Shown: positions 62,801 to 64,000 of the stretch, in pieces
Numbering within the stretch: position 1 is the first letter of the stretch
Layout of the letters: every line of letters starts with the position of its first letter
From: Strix aluco
Taxonomy: Eukaryota > Chordata > Aves > Strigiformes > Strigidae
Reading direction: 5' to 3'
Length of the DNA: 64,000 nucleotides
NCBI RefSeq assembly: GCF_031877795.1
Contig: NC_133933.1
Location: 23,030,029 to 23,094,028 of the forward strand
Made by a program: the position numbers and the translations under genes
Notes under the pieces: generated by a model
What the model saw: only the letters and a program-made list of their open reading frames with translations
Told to the model about the DNA's origin: nothing
Databases searched by the model: none

Positions 62801-64000
62801 TTTGCAAGTCCCTCAACACTCGTCATGGTAAGTCTCCCTTGCCACCTGGGCTGCAAGACCTGGGCAGTGTAAGAGCAGCATGAGCAGCAGTGCAAGCTAA
62901 CAGGCTGTCTTACTTCCAGCCAGAGAAAGATTTAACCCAGAAGAAAAAATAAAAAGAAGGCCACAGAGGTGACACGCGCATTTGATGCTATATTCTGACC
63001 ATGATGCAATGAAACTCCTATGGCGATGCCGCACGTGGCATCCACATTCACTTACCCCACGGGCACCAAACGTGGGGCACAGTCGAGGAGCTGTGCAAGA
63101 AAGCAGCTTTGCCTGCCCCCTTCCTGCTGCCACTGCTGCCCTACTCCTGCCAGAACACATCAAAAACTCTGCCTGGGAAAGAGGCAATTGCTCTGGATAT
63201 TCCTTACCTAAATACAGCAGGGTTTTGGCAGAAAACGAGGAATGCCTGCCTTAAATAAGCTCAGAGGAACAACTGATGCAGTAAAGTTTAGTGGGGAATC
63301 CCACCCTGGGGCAGGAGCTCAAGGGAGCTATGAGGCTTGAGTGCGATATCATAGCACATGTTCTCGAAATTCCACCGGAGCTGCAATCAATAATATGAAA
63401 AGGCCATTTTCATTATATTACGATTTATCAGCAGCACTATGGCCCATGCTGCAAACTGAGGTTGGAACCTCTTCAGTGCTGGCTGTGCTATGAGCACCAG
63501 CAGCACCGACTGCCCTCGCCCACCACAGAGAGACCTGACCTGGTGCTGTGCCCTGCTCCCCTGTCTCATTGCTGCTGCACACAGCGGGGACACAGCCCTG
63601 CCAGCACAGCTATCAGGTATGGAGGTGTGAAAGGTTGGACACTTTGGATGAGGGGCACCGTGAACATCAGCTGAGCAGGTTTCTCCATAACCCGTCTCAG
63701 CTTCCCGTTGCTCCTCAGCTGCCTTTATTTCAACATAATTCAGTAGTTTTAAAATTACCAAGTAATAAGTACTAGCAATCAGGAGCCAGAGGTGTAGCAA
63801 GGGTGGAGGAACAAGGCACAGCAAAGGGAAAGGACCATGCGTCCACGCCAGAGCTAAGAGCTTCATCCCCTGCACCATGCCAGCAGGTCACCAGCACAGA
63901 GCTCCCTCTGACTCAAGTGACAAGGCGCCGGGAGCCTCTGTGCGCACGTCTGGCGAGAGAGTCGCCGCCGGCGAAAGGCGAATGTCATTGTCTGCTCCGA
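59857..64000 (-). other. GALNT14: GALNT14 intron, 3' part only
   Basis: The preceding exon should encode the GADLAQG-type block and the DxH (LTFLDSHCE) motif. I looked for both on the minus strand and found neither, so the intron continues beyond the right edge. No repeat family is recognised. The last 90 bases are CpG-dense (see findings). Confidence 0.7.

Noticed and set aside
59857..64000. Search for the upstream GALNT14 exon with the DxH motif
   Set aside because: No minus-strand LTFLDSHCE-like or GLVRSRIRGA-like block found. The exon is taken to be beyond the right edge.

Overview
This window looks like avian nuclear DNA. It carries CR1 LINE copies, including one with the bird-typical 3' end of repeated 8-mers (ATTCTATG), two solo retroviral-type LTRs, very old amniote CR1 and MIR-like remnants, and short coding exons separated by kilobase introns with ordinary GT-AG junctions. 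I see no bacterial-style operons, rRNA, tRNA or CRISPR. Most open reading frames here have no coding signature.

Two protein-coding genes can be supported, both on the minus strand. At the left, about 5.8-6.0 kb, is the first coding exon of a calpain that best matches CAPN13. Its remaining exons must lie left of position 1, and 1-5790 reads as its first long coding-side intron, with an LTR at about 1.0-1.8 kb. From 59.9 kb down to 37.6 kb lie the last nine coding exons of GALNT14, a Golgi polypeptide GalNAc-transferase. The nine exons add up to 1005 bp in one continuous frame: 334 residues plus a stop. They cover the second half of the catalytic domain and the whole C-terminal ricin-type lectin domain. 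The 5' exons are not in 59.9-64.0 kb and should lie to the right. The order CAPN13-GALNT14 in the same orientation agrees with what I recall of the human 2p23 arrangement.

Layout: 1-5790, CAPN13 intron with an LTR and a tandem duplication; 5791-6039, CAPN13 exon; about 6.04-37.4 kb, a roughly 31 kb intergenic stretch with no exon I can support, holding an ancient CR1 remnant (7.6 kb), a degraded CR1 (11.5-12.1 kb), a solo LTR with an exact 5-bp target duplication (33.1-33.7 kb), MIR-like fragments and simple repeats; 37.4-59.9 kb, GALNT14 exons and introns, with a 5'-truncated 1.75 kb CR1 in the intron between the first two exons present; 59.9-64.0 kb, more GALNT14 intron, ending in a short CpG-dense stretch at the right edge.

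The two genes have unrelated jobs: GALNT14 starts mucin-type O-glycosylation in the Golgi, and CAPN13 belongs to the calcium-linked cysteine protease family. They are neighbours by conserved synteny, not by pathway. I did not find a new biological system. The most useful results are the exact exon model of GALNT14, including one exon per lectin repeat with QxW motifs split by phase-0 introns, the placement of CAPN13, and the dated-looking repeat insertions.
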